Below are positions 34,967-44,000 of a stretch of DNA of 64,000 bases, piece after piece. Below the pieces are notes generated by a model, which had not been told where the DNA came from, did not search any database, and worked only from the letters and a program-made list of their open reading frames with translations. How positions within the stretch are numbered: position 1 is the stretch's first letter; each line of letters starts with the position of its first letter. Origin of the DNA: Umezawaea tangerina (lineage in GTDB: Bacteria > Actinomycetota > Actinomycetes > Mycobacteriales > Pseudonocardiaceae); the NCBI RefSeq assembly GCF_003002815.1, contig NZ_PVTF01000007.1:372001-436000 (forward strand). The letters run 5' to 3'. The position numbers and the translations under genes were made by a program.

Positions 34967-35940
34967 CTGGTCTGCTCCAGTTCCAGCAGTGCGCGGATCA
35001 GCGTGCGTTTCATCAGTTCGGGCTTGAAGGCGTTGTGCCGCAACGGCCGCGCTCCGTCCACGGCCTTGGCCGCGGCCGCGGTGTAGGTGGCCTCGGTGGC
35101 GCGCTGCCCGGCCAGGGCCTTCTCGACCGCGGGCAGCCGCCACGGCCGGGTGCCCATGCCGCCGACCGCCACGCGCGCTTCGCGGATGACGTCGCCGTCG
35201 CGGCGCACCACCACCGCCGCGGACGCGAGGGCGAACTCGAACGACTGCCGGTCGCGGACCTTCAGGTAGGTCGAGCGGGACGCCCGGTCGAGCCGGGGGA
35301 CGAGGACGTCGGTGACCAGCTCACCGGGGCGCAGGTCGTGCTCGAGGTGGGGTGTTCCGCCGGGGAGCAGGTAGAAGTCGGCCAGGTCGACGGTGCGCAC
35401 GCCGTCCGCGCCGGTCAGGCGCACCTTCGCGTCGAGCGCGACCAGCGCCACGGCCAGGTCGCTGGGGTGGGTGGCCACGCAGGAGTCGCTGGTGCCCAGC
35501 ACGGCGTGCATCCGGTTCTCGCCCTCGACCGCCGGGCACCCGCTGCCCGGCTGCCGCTTGTTGCACGGCGTGGTTACGTCGCGGAAGTAGCCGCACCGCG
35601 TGCGCTGCAACAGGTTCCCGCCGATGCTGGCCATGTTGCGCAGCTGCCCGGACGCGCTCAGCTCCAGCGCCCGGCTCAGCAGCGGGTGACCGTGGCGCAC
35701 CCGCGGGTCGGCCGCGACGTCGCTCATCCGCTCCAGCGCCCCGATCCGCAGCACGCCACCGGTCGTGTCGACCCCGCGCAGCGGGAGGCGGTTGATGTCG
35801 AGGACGCGGCCGGGGGTCATGACCTCCAGCTTCATCAGGTCCACGAGCGTGGTCCCACCCGCCAGGAAGGCGGTGCCGGAACCGGAGCGCCGGACGGCCT
35901 CGTCGACGCTGCGGGGCCGTTCGAAGGTGTACTCGCGCAT
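34963..35940 (-). CDS. FAD-binding subunit of the aldehyde oxidoreductase (PaoB/YagS-like)
   Basis: 325 residues. FAD_binding_5 domain with AFLAGGTTLVDLMKLEVM and ASIGGNLLQRTRCGYFRD; CO_deh_flav_C region at the end. The cysteines in RCGYFRD, TPCNKRQPGSGC match the extra 4Fe-4S loop seen in the E. coli PaoB type rather than in ordinary xanthine dehydrogenases. Electrons pass from Mo through the Fe-S subunit to this FAD. Overlaps both neighbours by four bases. Confidence 0.93.
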   Translation of the reverse strand: MREYTFERPRSVDEAVRRSGSGTAFLAGGTTLVDLMKLEVMTPGRVLDINRLPLRGVDTTGGVLRIGALERMSDVAADPRVRHGHPLLSRALELSASGQLRNMASIGGNLLQRTRCGYFRDVTTPCNKRQPGSGCPAVEGENRMHAVLGTSDSCVATHPSDLAVALVALDAKVRLTGADGVRTVDLADFYLLPGGTPHLEHDLRPGELVTDVLVPRLDRASRSTYLKVRDRQSFEFALASAAVVVRRDGDVIREARVAVGGMGTRPWRLPAVEKALAGQRATEATYTAAAAKAVDGARPLRHNAFKPELMKRTLIRALLELEQTR

Positions 35941-36521
35941 CAGCGGATCTCCGCCCGCGCCTGGCGGATCGCGGCCAGGATGCCGGGGTACGCGCTGCAC
36001 CGGCAGATGTTGCCGGACATCCGCTCGCGGATCTCCGCGTCCGTGTCCGCGCCGCCTTCCTGGATGACCGCGGCCGCGGACATGATCTGCCCGGACGTGC
36101 AGAACCCGCACTGGAGTCCGTCGTGCTCGACGAACGCCCGCTGGAGCGGGTGCGGCCGGTCGCCGTCGGCCATCCCCTCGATCGTCCTCACGGTCGCGCC
36201 GTCCAGCGTCGCCAGCAGCGTCAGGCAGGAGACGACCCGCCGCCCGTCGACGTGCACGGTGCACGCGCCGCACTGGCCGCGGTCGCACCCCTTCTTGGTA
36301 CCGGTCAAGTCCAGCCGGTCCCGCAACGCGTCCAGGAGCGTCACGCGCGGGTCCTCGGTGAGCGACGTGTCCGCGCCGTTGACCGTCATGCGCACGGTCA
36401 CGTCCCCGGAGGCGGCCTGGGCCGCGGCGCTCCCACCGCTCAACGGGACGGCGGCGGCCGCGGCCGTGGTGCCGACCAGGCCGAGCAGGCCGCGCCTGGT
36501 GATGCCTTCGTACTGCGTCAT
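35940..36521 (-). CDS. 2Fe-2S subunit of aldehyde oxidoreductase with Tat signal (PaoA/YagT-like)
   Basis: 193 residues from the ATG at 36521. Tat signal TRRGLLGLVGTTAAAAA (residues 8-24) exports the folded complex. The first [2Fe-2S] domain has the plant-ferredoxin motif CDRGQCGACTVHVDG with the later Cys in VSCLTLL; the second, all-helical cluster domain has CGFCTSGQIM and CRCSAYPGI. First gene of the operon; the complex probably detoxifies aromatic or aliphatic aldehydes at the outer face of the membrane. The upstream 140 bases hold three palindromes. Confidence 0.94.
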   Translation of the reverse strand: MTQYEGITRRGLLGLVGTTAAAAAVPLSGGSAAAQAASGDVTVRMTVNGADTSLTEDPRVTLLDALRDRLDLTGTKKGCDRGQCGACTVHVDGRRVVSCLTLLATLDGATVRTIEGMADGDRPHPLQRAFVEHDGLQCGFCTSGQIMSAAAVIQEGGADTDAEIRERMSGNICRCSAYPGILAAIRQARAEIR

Positions 36522-36558
36522 GCGACCCAGCGTCCTGGGCCGTCCGGAGGGGTGCCAA

Positions 36559-36625
36559 CGCAAGTTGCGGATGATCCACATGCGCCCGGCGCATGGCTGG
36601 TGGACCACTCGGACAAGTGGTCCAC
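36559..36625. promoter_or_regulatory. Three clustered palindromes between the aldehyde oxidoreductase operon and a kinase-like gene
   Basis: CGCAAGTTGCG (36559-36569), CATGCGCCCGGCGCATG (36579-36595) and a 10-base inverted repeat GTGGACCACT/AGTGGTCCAC (36600-36609, 36616-36625) follow each other in 67 bases between divergent genes. They suit one or more dimeric repressors acting on one or both sides. No regulator is encoded immediately adjacent. Confidence 0.5.
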
Positions 36626-36661
36626 AATGGATCCGGTGCCTCGTCTGGCACAGTCGTCCCC

Positions 36662-37582
36662 GTGTCGCTGAACGACTTGCCCGACTGGCTGCCCGCCTGG
36701 TGCTCGGAGCACCTGGGGGCCGAGCCGGTCGCCGTGCTGTTCGAGGCGCGGTCGATCTCGGCCGTGTTCGGGCTGCGGCTGGACGATGGGCGTGACGTCG
36801 TGGTGAAGGCGCGCGAGGACGACGGCCGGGCCGCGTCGTGCGTCACCGCGCAGACCCTGTTGGCACGGCGGGGTTTCCCGTGCGCGCTGCCCTTGACGCC
36901 CGCGGTCGGGGTGGGCGCGCTGGCCGTGCACGCCGAGGAGTCCCTGCCCGGCGGCGAGGTGCTGGGCGGCGACTCGCCGGAGGTCGCCGTCCGCTACGCG
37001 GCGGTGTTCGCCCGGCTGATGGCGGCCCTGGTCGACGTGGCCGTCGCGTCGCCGCTGCCGAACCCGCGGTGGGCGCGGTGGGACCACGACGACTCCGGGC
37101 CGTGGCCCGCGATCGGGTTCCTCGACGAGCGGGACCAGAGCGGCGTGCCCGCGTTCGTCGTCGACACGGCGGACCGGGTGCGGCGGCGGTTGCTGGCCAC
37201 CGACCTGCCGCGCGTGCTGGGCCACGCCGACTTCGAGGCGCAGAACCTGCGCTGGCGCGACGGCCGGGTGTGGGCCGTGCACGACTGGGACAGCCTGGCC
37301 TGGCAACCGGAAGCCGCACTCGTGGGCGCCGCGAGCGCCGCGTTCGCCAACGCCTCACCGCCGAGCCTGGCCCCCGTCGACAGCTCCGCCGCGTTCCTGG
37401 CCGCGTACCAGGACCTCCGCGGGCGGCGGTTCACCGCGGACGAGGTCGAGGTCGCCTGGGCGGCTGGCCTGTGGACGGCCGCGCACAACGCCCGCTGGGA
37501 GGTGCTGCACGACGACCCGCCGGTGTCGGTGGAGGCCGTCCGGGCGCAAGCCGCCGAACGGCTCCGCCGGGCGGGCGCATAG
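36662..37582 (+). CDS. Aminoglycoside-phosphotransferase-like kinase
   Basis: 306 residues, APH/choline-kinase fold. Lys in VVVKAREDDG (residues about 43-52) for ATP, Brenner-type catalytic motif VLGHADFEAQNLRW (Asp as base, Asn for metal) and the DFG-like VHDWDSLAW. These enzymes phosphorylate aminoglycosides, homoserine, sugars or other small molecules; the substrate is not determined. The GTG at 36662 is chosen because the fold begins there; the ATG at 36593 falls inside the palindrome block. It is convergent with and almost touches the DUF1963 gene. Confidence 0.83.
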   Translation: MSLNDLPDWLPAWCSEHLGAEPVAVLFEARSISAVFGLRLDDGRDVVVKAREDDGRAASCVTAQTLLARRGFPCALPLTPAVGVGALAVHAEESLPGGEVLGGDSPEVAVRYAAVFARLMAALVDVAVASPLPNPRWARWDHDDSGPWPAIGFLDERDQSGVPAFVVDTADRVRRRLLATDLPRVLGHADFEAQNLRWRDGRVWAVHDWDSLAWQPEAALVGAASAAFANASPPSLAPVDSSAAFLAAYQDLRGRRFTADEVEVAWAAGLWTAAHNARWEVLHDDPPVSVEAVRAQAAERLRRAGA

Positions 37583-37583
37583 C

Positions 37584-38336
37584 TCAGCACTGCTGGTCGA
37601 CCTCCAGGGCCGACCAGTTGCCCGCGGCGATGTCCTCGCGCGTGCCGACGACGAGGTTGAGCGTGAACAGGTCGTGGTCGACGCCGTTGCCCGAGATCTG
37701 GGCCAGCAGCACCAGCCCGTCCTGGTCGGGCGGGACCTGCCACTGGTCGGAGAACCCGCCGACCTGCGCGACGGCGTGCGGCCGCGGCCCGTCGTGGACG
37801 CTGTCGACGACGGCCTGGACGAAGGCCTCCACCCCGTCGGCCGAGCCGCTCTCCCGCGACGCCGTCGTGGCGGGGGCGGTGTACCAGTCGTGGTCGATGG
37901 TCAACGAGGGCACGGGGTACAGCGGCTGCGGCTCGTAGGTCTCGACGTCCTCCGGGTCTTCGGGCCCGCGTTCGGAGGTCGGCACGTCGGCGGGGACGTG
38001 CAGGACGACGGCGTCCTCCGGCTCGTAGCGGAAGTCGGTGAAGAACAACAGGTTCCCGGTGGACGGCAGGTCGAGGTCGACCCAGTCGCGGGGGAGGGCC
38101 GCGCAGTCCACGGACAGCACGAAGGGGCCCGCGCCCTCCGGCCACCCGACGTCCTCGGGCAGCGCGGGCAGCCCACCCGTGCGCGCGGCGGGCGTCCGGC
38201 TCCCCTCGGGCAGGTTCTCCTGGGCGACGAGGAGGACGCAGGGCCGCAGCAGCCCGGTCAGCTCCCGCGCCACGTCGGCCGGGACGCCGTGCTCCTCGGC
38301 CAGCTCCGCCACGGTGTGATCGTCGATGAACGCCAT
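37584..38336 (-). CDS. DUF1963 (YwqG-like) family protein
   Basis: 250-residue cytoplasmic protein. DUF1963 pattern: GGLPALPEDVGWP followed by GPFVLSVDCAALP, GNLLFFTDF, and the C-terminal QVGGFSDQWQ with LLAQISGN. Function unknown across the family; neighbours are often toxin/immunity or hypothetical genes. The ATG at 38336 (MAFIDDHTVAELAEEHGV) is chosen; the frame extends further upstream without family sequence. Confidence 0.87.
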   Translation of the reverse strand: MAFIDDHTVAELAEEHGVPADVARELTGLLRPCVLLVAQENLPEGSRTPAARTGGLPALPEDVGWPEGAGPFVLSVDCAALPRDWVDLDLPSTGNLLFFTDFRYEPEDAVVLHVPADVPTSERGPEDPEDVETYEPQPLYPVPSLTIDHDWYTAPATTASRESGSADGVEAFVQAVVDSVHDGPRPHAVAQVGGFSDQWQVPPDQDGLVLLAQISGNGVDHDLFTLNLVVGTREDIAAGNWSALEVDQQC

Positions 38337-38474
38337 TCCGCCGATCGTGCCACGGGGCACCGACAGCGCGGCGAGAGGTGTGCGTAGGCTCGTCACCACG
38401 TGCGGAAACGCCGCGCGACCAGCAACGACGTCCAAGGGCGGCACGGGGTCCGGACGAGTCGATCGGAGTGCGAC

Positions 38475-38762
38475 GTGGTGATCTTCGGCTTTCGGACCAA
38501 GGTCTTCGTCCTGGCGGTGCTGACCCTGCTCTGCCCGAGGTGCGGCAACCCCGCTGCGCACCCCGTGCACCGGGCGGTCACGAAGTTCACGCTGTTCTTC
38601 GTCCCGCTGTTCCCGATCAGGGTCAAGTACTCCACGCAGTGCACCTTCTGCGGGCTCGCCGGCGGCCTGTCCAAGGAGCAGGCGACCGGGATGGTCCAGC
38701 AGGCGCAGGGAGCGCCCCAGGGGTACGGCACGCCCCAGCAGCAGTACCCGCCGCGGGTGTGA
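38475..38762 (+). CDS. Small zinc-ribbon membrane-associated protein
   Basis: About 95 residues from GTG at 38475 (a second GTG at 38478 is equivalent). Two CxxC pairs, LCPRCGN and CTFCGL, form a zinc ribbon. Between them KFTLFFVPLFPIRVKY is hydrophobic and could embed in the membrane, as in the conserved family that starts FIFGFRTK. The tail is Gln/Gly/Pro-rich. Function unknown. Its stop is two bases from the convergent TetR stop. Confidence 0.8.
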   Translation: MVIFGFRTKVFVLAVLTLLCPRCGNPAAHPVHRAVTKFTLFFVPLFPIRVKYSTQCTFCGLAGGLSKEQATGMVQQAQGAPQGYGTPQQQYPPRV

Positions 38763-38763
38763 C

Positions 38764-39381
38764 TCAGGCGGGTCGAGGCGGCTCCACGATCCGCACGATC
38801 CGGCTGGTGACCTCGCGGACGGCCAGGCCCAGCTCTGGCCACGGGAACCCGGTCATGGTGGTCTTCGTCATGACCAGCCCGTTGAGCGCGGCCAGCAGGT
38901 AGGCGCCGTCCTCGGCCGGGTCCGCGCTGGCCGACCGGCCTGCGCGGACGCACTCCCTGATCGTCGCGACGAGAGCGTCGAAGGACCGGTAGCCCGCGGC
39001 GTCGGACGCGCTGTCGATCCTGGTGAACATGAGCCGGTGCCGACCGGGGAACTCGACACCCCAGGTCACTATTCTCTCGGATCGCACGAAAAGGCCGAGG
39101 ACGGGGTCGGAAATACCGGCCGCCGCCGTGTCGCAGGCCTCGAGCAGCTGTTCGAAGGCGAGGTTGCGCAGCTCGCCGCGCAGATGCGTGACGTCGCGGA
39201 AGTGCCCGTACAGCGAGGGGGCCGTGATGCCCACCCGCGCGGCGACCGCGCGCAGCGTCACGGCCTCGATCGTGCCCTCCTGCTGCAGGATCCCGAACGC
39301 CGCGACCAGGACTTCCTCGCGGAGCCTTCCGCCCTCGCCGGGCTTGTTGCGCCGACGCTGGGGCTTGTCCCGACCGCTCAT
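38764..39381 (-). CDS. TetR-family regulator of the carotenoid-oxygenase gene (inferred)
   Basis: 205 residues from the ATG at 39381. HTH: LREEVLVAAFGILQQEG, VTLRAVAARVGITAPSLYGHF. The C-terminal domain matches the TetR_C_33-like group (WGVEFPGRHRLMFTR). It is divergent from the carotenoid oxygenase, and the 131 bases between them contain two copies of a 16-base palindromic site, one next to each gene. Repression of both genes with release by an apocarotenoid-like ligand is a reasonable inference. Confidence 0.92.
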   Translation of the reverse strand: MSGRDKPQRRRNKPGEGGRLREEVLVAAFGILQQEGTIEAVTLRAVAARVGITAPSLYGHFRDVTHLRGELRNLAFEQLLEACDTAAAGISDPVLGLFVRSERIVTWGVEFPGRHRLMFTRIDSASDAAGYRSFDALVATIRECVRAGRSASADPAEDGAYLLAALNGLVMTKTTMTGFPWPELGLAVREVTSRIVRIVEPPRPA

Positions 39382-39389
39382 CGCGCGAA

Positions 39390-39464
39390 CTATACGGCCG
39401 TTTAGGCGGTACGGCAAACCGTCGGGTCGCAGTGCTGCGGAATGGGATCTATACAGGCGTTTAG
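39390..39464. promoter_or_regulatory. Two TetR-type operators
   Basis: CTATACGGCCGTTTAG (39390-39405) and CTATACAGGCGTTTAG (39449-39464) are the same at 14 of 16 positions, and each is near-palindromic (CTAWAC....GTWTAG). Start-to-start distance is 59 bases. One lies 9 bases upstream of the TetR ATG, the other 49 bases upstream of the oxygenase ATG. Confidence 0.75.
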
Positions 39465-39512
39465 TAGCGCGCTATGGTCGGGCGGTCACCCCATCCGAGA
39501 AGGAGTTCCACC

Positions 39513-40874
39513 ATGACCGCCGACGTCGCACCCGCCTACTTCAGCGGCGAGTTCGCCCCCGTTCCGGACGAGATCGAGGCCCACGACCTGGAGGTGACCG
39601 GCACGCTGCCCGACGAGCTGGCCGGGCGCTACTTCCGCAACGGCGCCAACCCGCTGCCGGGCACGGACCCCGGCCACAACTTCCTCGGGCAGGGCATGCT
39701 GCACGGCGTCCGGATCGCCGGAGGGCGGGCGGAGTGGTACCGCAACCGGTGGGTGCACACGCCGCTGGTGGACGGCGCGCGGCCGGACCGGACCGACCTG
39801 ATGAGCGCGCTGACGTGCACCACGTCCAACACCAGCGTCCTGCACCACGCGGGCAGGATCCTGTCGCTGGTGGAGAACGGCCTGCCGTGGGAGGTCACCG
39901 AGGACCTCGACACCGTCGGCCCGGTGGACTTCGGCGGGAAGCTGCGCACCGCGATGACCGCGCACCCGAAGGTCGACCCGCTGACCGGCGACCTGCACCT
40001 GTTCGGCGTCGGGCTGCGGCCGCCGTTCCTGACCTACCACCGCGTCACGGCCGCAGGTGAGCTCGTGCGGAGCACGGAGGTCACCGTGCCGGGGCCGACG
40101 ATGATGCACGACTTCGCGATCACCGAGCACCACGTCGTCTGGCTCGACCTGCCCGTGGTGTTCGACCTCGACCTCCGCACCCGGCCGGGCATGCCCTTCC
40201 GCTGGTCGGACACCCACGGCGCGCGGATCGGCGTCATGCCCCGCGACGGCGGCGACGCGGACGTGAGGTGGATCGACGTCGAGCCGGGCTACGCCTTCCA
40301 CGTGGCCAACGCGAAGGAGACCGCGCCGGGTCGGATCGTGCTCGAAGGCGTCCGCTACACCCCCACCACGTTCGACCGGATCTGGACCGGCCTCGGCGGC
40401 GAGCCCTCGCGCTCCCTGGCCACGAGCGGCACCGGCGCCAACCTGTACCGGTGGACGCTCGACGTCGCGGCGGGAACGGTGAGCGAGGGCGCGGTCGACG
40501 ACCTCGACGTCGAGTTCCCCACCATCGACGACAACCGCACCGGCCTGCCCAGCGACCACGTCTACGCCGTCACCGCCCCGCTGCTGACCGACCGGCCCGC
40601 CATCGTCAAGTACGACACCGCCTCCGGCACCCGCGACTCCTGGCACCTCGACCCGTCCTGGCTCCCCGGCGAAGCCGAGTTCGTCCCCGCCGCGGGCGCC
40701 ACCCGCGAGGACGACGGCTGGCTCCTCTCCATCACCACCCACAAAACCGCCGACACCGCCGCCCTCGTCGTCCTCGCCGCCGACAACCTCTCCGCCGGCC
40801 CCGTCGCCACCGTCCACCTGCCCCGCCGGGTCCCGCTCGGTTTCCACGGCAACTGGATCCAGGACGCCGAGTAG
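39513..40874 (+). CDS. Carotenoid cleavage oxygenase (RPE65/CCD family)
   Basis: 453 residues. Seven-bladed-propeller, non-heme Fe(II) dioxygenase that cleaves carotenoid or stilbene-type double bonds. Start pattern GRYFRNGANPLPG and HNFLGQGMLHGV. The four iron-binding His are seen in MTAHPKVDP, TMMHDFAITEH, GYAFHVANA and the C-terminal GFHGNW. Good ribosome site AAGGAG. Controlled by the paired operators upstream, likely through the divergent TetR protein. No carotenoid biosynthesis genes are in the window, so the substrate may be an imported or distant-locus apocarotenoid or a phenylpropanoid. Confidence 0.92.
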   Translation: MTADVAPAYFSGEFAPVPDEIEAHDLEVTGTLPDELAGRYFRNGANPLPGTDPGHNFLGQGMLHGVRIAGGRAEWYRNRWVHTPLVDGARPDRTDLMSALTCTTSNTSVLHHAGRILSLVENGLPWEVTEDLDTVGPVDFGGKLRTAMTAHPKVDPLTGDLHLFGVGLRPPFLTYHRVTAAGELVRSTEVTVPGPTMMHDFAITEHHVVWLDLPVVFDLDLRTRPGMPFRWSDTHGARIGVMPRDGGDADVRWIDVEPGYAFHVANAKETAPGRIVLEGVRYTPTTFDRIWTGLGGEPSRSLATSGTGANLYRWTLDVAAGTVSEGAVDDLDVEFPTIDDNRTGLPSDHVYAVTAPLLTDRPAIVKYDTASGTRDSWHLDPSWLPGEAEFVPAAGATREDDGWLLSITTHKTADTAALVVLAADNLSAGPVATVHLPRRVPLGFHGNWIQDAE

Positions 40875-40970
40875 CGGGCGGAGTGACCTGTGCCGTGCTG
40901 AGGCGCAGGGGTTGCCGCGGGAGTCGGGGGCCGAAAGTGTTGTCCCGCAGGGCTGTTGGGGGGACAAGCC

Positions 40971-41000
40971 GTCACCGGTGACCTCGTCCGTGTTATCAGG
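40971..41000 (+). promoter_or_regulatory. Candidate promoter with palindrome before the STAND-WD40 gene
   Basis: GTCACCGGTGAC (40971-40982) is a perfect 12-base palindrome at the -35 position. GTTATCAGG (40992-41000) could provide the -10, with the ATG at 41007 leaderless. A GTTA/TAAC symmetry (40992-40995, 41001-41004) is also visible. Confidence 0.4.
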
Positions 41001-41006
41001 TAACGC

Positions 41007-44000
41007 ATGGTGGGGCCGGAGGGGATCAGGAGTCGGCGGGAGTTCGCGGAGGCGCTTACCGGGGTGCGGGTGGGGGTCGGGCTGACGGTGCGGCAGGTGG
41101 CGGTGCGGGCGGGGGCGGGTGGGGCGCACAGCACCGTGGGGGACTGGTTCTCGGGGAGGGGGTTGCCGTCGACGTCGTCGCGGGACCTGCTGGTGCGGGT
41201 GCTGCGGGCCTGCGGGGTGGTGGAGGCGGGACCGTGGTTGGAGGCGTGGCAACGGGTGCGGCTGGTGCCGGGGCCGCGGCCGGGTGGGGTCGAGCCGTAC
41301 CGGGGGTTGGCGTCGTTCGACGCGGAGCACGCCGAGTGGTTCTTCGGGCGTGAGGCGCTGACCGCCGAGCTGGTGGCGTGCGTGCGGGCCGATGTCGAGG
41401 CGGGTGGGGGGATCCGGCTGGTCGTGGGGGCGTCCGGTTCCGGCAAGTCCTCGTTGCTGCGGGCCGGGTTGGTGCCCGCGATGAGTCCTGAGTGGACGAT
41501 CCGGGTGATGGCGCCCGGCCCGCGTCCGGTGGAGGAGCTGGAGCGGGCCGGTGAGGCGCGGGTGCTCGTCGTGGACCAGTTCGAGGAGCTGTTCACGGCG
41601 GGTGCGGACGACCTCGGGCAGCGGGCGTTCGTGGAGGCGTTGCGGGAGCGCGCCGACGCGGGCGCGGTCGTGGTGATCGGATTGCGCGCGGACTTCTACG
41701 GCCAGGCCCTGAGCCACCCGGAGCTGGTCGCGGCGGTGCGGTCCGACCAGCTCGCCGTCGGGCCGATGACACGGGCCGAGCTGCGGCGGGCGATCGTGGA
41801 ACCGGCGCGCAGGGCGGGGTTCGAGGTCGACGACGGGCTGGTCGAGGTGCTGCTGGTGGAGGCGGCGCCGCAAGCTCGGGAGGCCGCCGTGCTGCCCCTG
41901 TTGTCGCACGTCCTGTACGCGACGTGGCGGCACAGCACCGACCGGCGGCTGACCGTGGCCGACTACCGCCGGGTCGGCGGGGTGCACGAGGCCGTCGCGG
42001 CGACGGCCGACGACATCTACGAGAGCCTGGACGAGCCGCGGCGCGAGCTGACCCGGAGGCTGTTCCTGAGCCTGGTCAGCGTCGCGCCGGACATCGCCGA
42101 CACCCGCCGCCGGGTCGACCGCGCCGAGCTGGTCGGCGACGTGCCGGGCGCGGCGGAGGTGCTGGACCGGTTCGTGGCGCAGCGCCTGGTCACGGCGGAC
42201 GAGGACTCCGTGCGGCTCGGCCACGAGGCACTGCTGTGGGCGTGGCCGCTGTTGCGCGGCTGGCTGGACAACGACCGCGCGAGCCTGGTGGTCGGACGCC
42301 GGTTGGGCGAGGCGGCGGCCGCGTGGCACCACGAGAACCGCGATCCGACGGCGCTGTACCGGGGAACGCGGCTCGCCGTGGCGGAGGAGTGGGTCGACAA
42401 CGGCGGAGTGCCGGGTGTGCTCGCCGCCGAGTTCCTGCGCCTGTCGGTGGACCGCGAACGCGCCGAGCGGCAGGCGGCCCGACGCCGCACCCGGAGGCTC
42501 CGCCGGTTCGTCGCGGGCCTGCTCGTGCTGGTGCTGCTCACCGCGGCCGCCGTCGCCTTCGCCCTGGACGGGCAGCGCGTGATCCGCGACCAGCGAGACA
42601 CGGCCCTGGCGGGCAAGGTCGCCAACGAGGCGGTGCGGCTGCGGGCCGCCGACCCCGCGTCCGCCGCCCACCTGGCGCTCGCCTCCTACCGGGTCGCCTC
42701 CACGGTCGAGTCGCGATCCGCGCTGCTCAGCACCTCCGGCACGCCGTACGCGCGACGGCTCACCGACCACACCGGGTCGGTGCGCGCCACCACGTTCACC
42801 GCGGACGGCACGGTGCTGGCCACCGCCTCGCTGGACGGCACGATCCGCCTGTGGGAGGCGACCGACCCGCACCACCCCGCGTCGTCGGCTGTCGTCACCG
42901 CCCACACCGACGGCGTCACCTCCCTGGCTGTAGGGGACGGGCTGCTCGTCAGCGGTGGCGCGGACCGGGCCGCGCGGCTGTGGGACATCGGCGACCCGCG
43001 ACGGCCCCGGTCGCTGGGCGTGGCCGCGGGTCACGAGAAGGGCGTGACGTCGGTGGCCCTGGGTGGTCACGTCCTCGCCACCGGGAGCCACGACGGCACC
43101 GTGCGGCTGTGGGACGTGACCGATCCGCTGTCCCCCAAGGGGTTCGGGGTGCTGGAGCGGCGGGAGGGCACGGTGCGCGCGGTGTTCTCGCCCGACGGCC
43201 GGACGCTGGCCGTGACCGGCGCCGACGGGGTCGTGGCGCTGTGGGACCTCACCGACCCGGCGGCCCCGCGAGGACCGGTCCGCCTGACCGGGCACACCGA
43301 CCGGGTGCTCGGCGCCGCGTTCAGCCCGGACGGCACGATGCTCGCCAGCGGGAGCTTCGACAACACCGTGCGCCTGTGGGACGTGGCGAGCGGCACCGCC
43401 TTGGGTGTCCTCACGGGGCACGGCGGCGGTGTCGCGGCCATCGCGTTCGGCCCCGACGGCCACACCGTCGCCACCGGGAGCTACGACCTCGGCGTGGCCC
43501 TGTGGGACGTGAGCGACCCCGCCACGCCCAGCGCGCCCGTCACGCTGGCCGGGCACGCGGGCACCGTGTACGGCCTGGCGTTCGGCCCGGACGGCCGCGT
43601 CCTGGCCTCCGGCAGCGACGACGGCACCGCCCGGCTGTGGGACCTGCGGCAACCAGTGCTGGCGGGCAACAACGCCGAGGTGAACGCGGTCGCGTTCAGC
43701 CCCGACGGGCGGACCCTGGTCGGCGGCAGCTACCGGACCTCGCGGGTGTGGGACGTGACCGATCCGCACGCCGTCTCGCCGCGGTCCACGCTGGTCGGCC
43801 ACACCGACGGCGTCCTCGCCGCGGTCTTCGCGCCGGGCGGCACCCTGCTCGCGACCGCGAGCCTCGACGGCACGGTGCGGCTGTGGGACCTGCGGACGGC
43901 CACGTCGTCGGCGACCGTCGAGGTCGGGGCCGGGAACCTCTTCGCGGCGGCGTTCTCGCCGGACGGGCGGACACTGGCGGTGGCGGGGGAGGCGCGCGAG

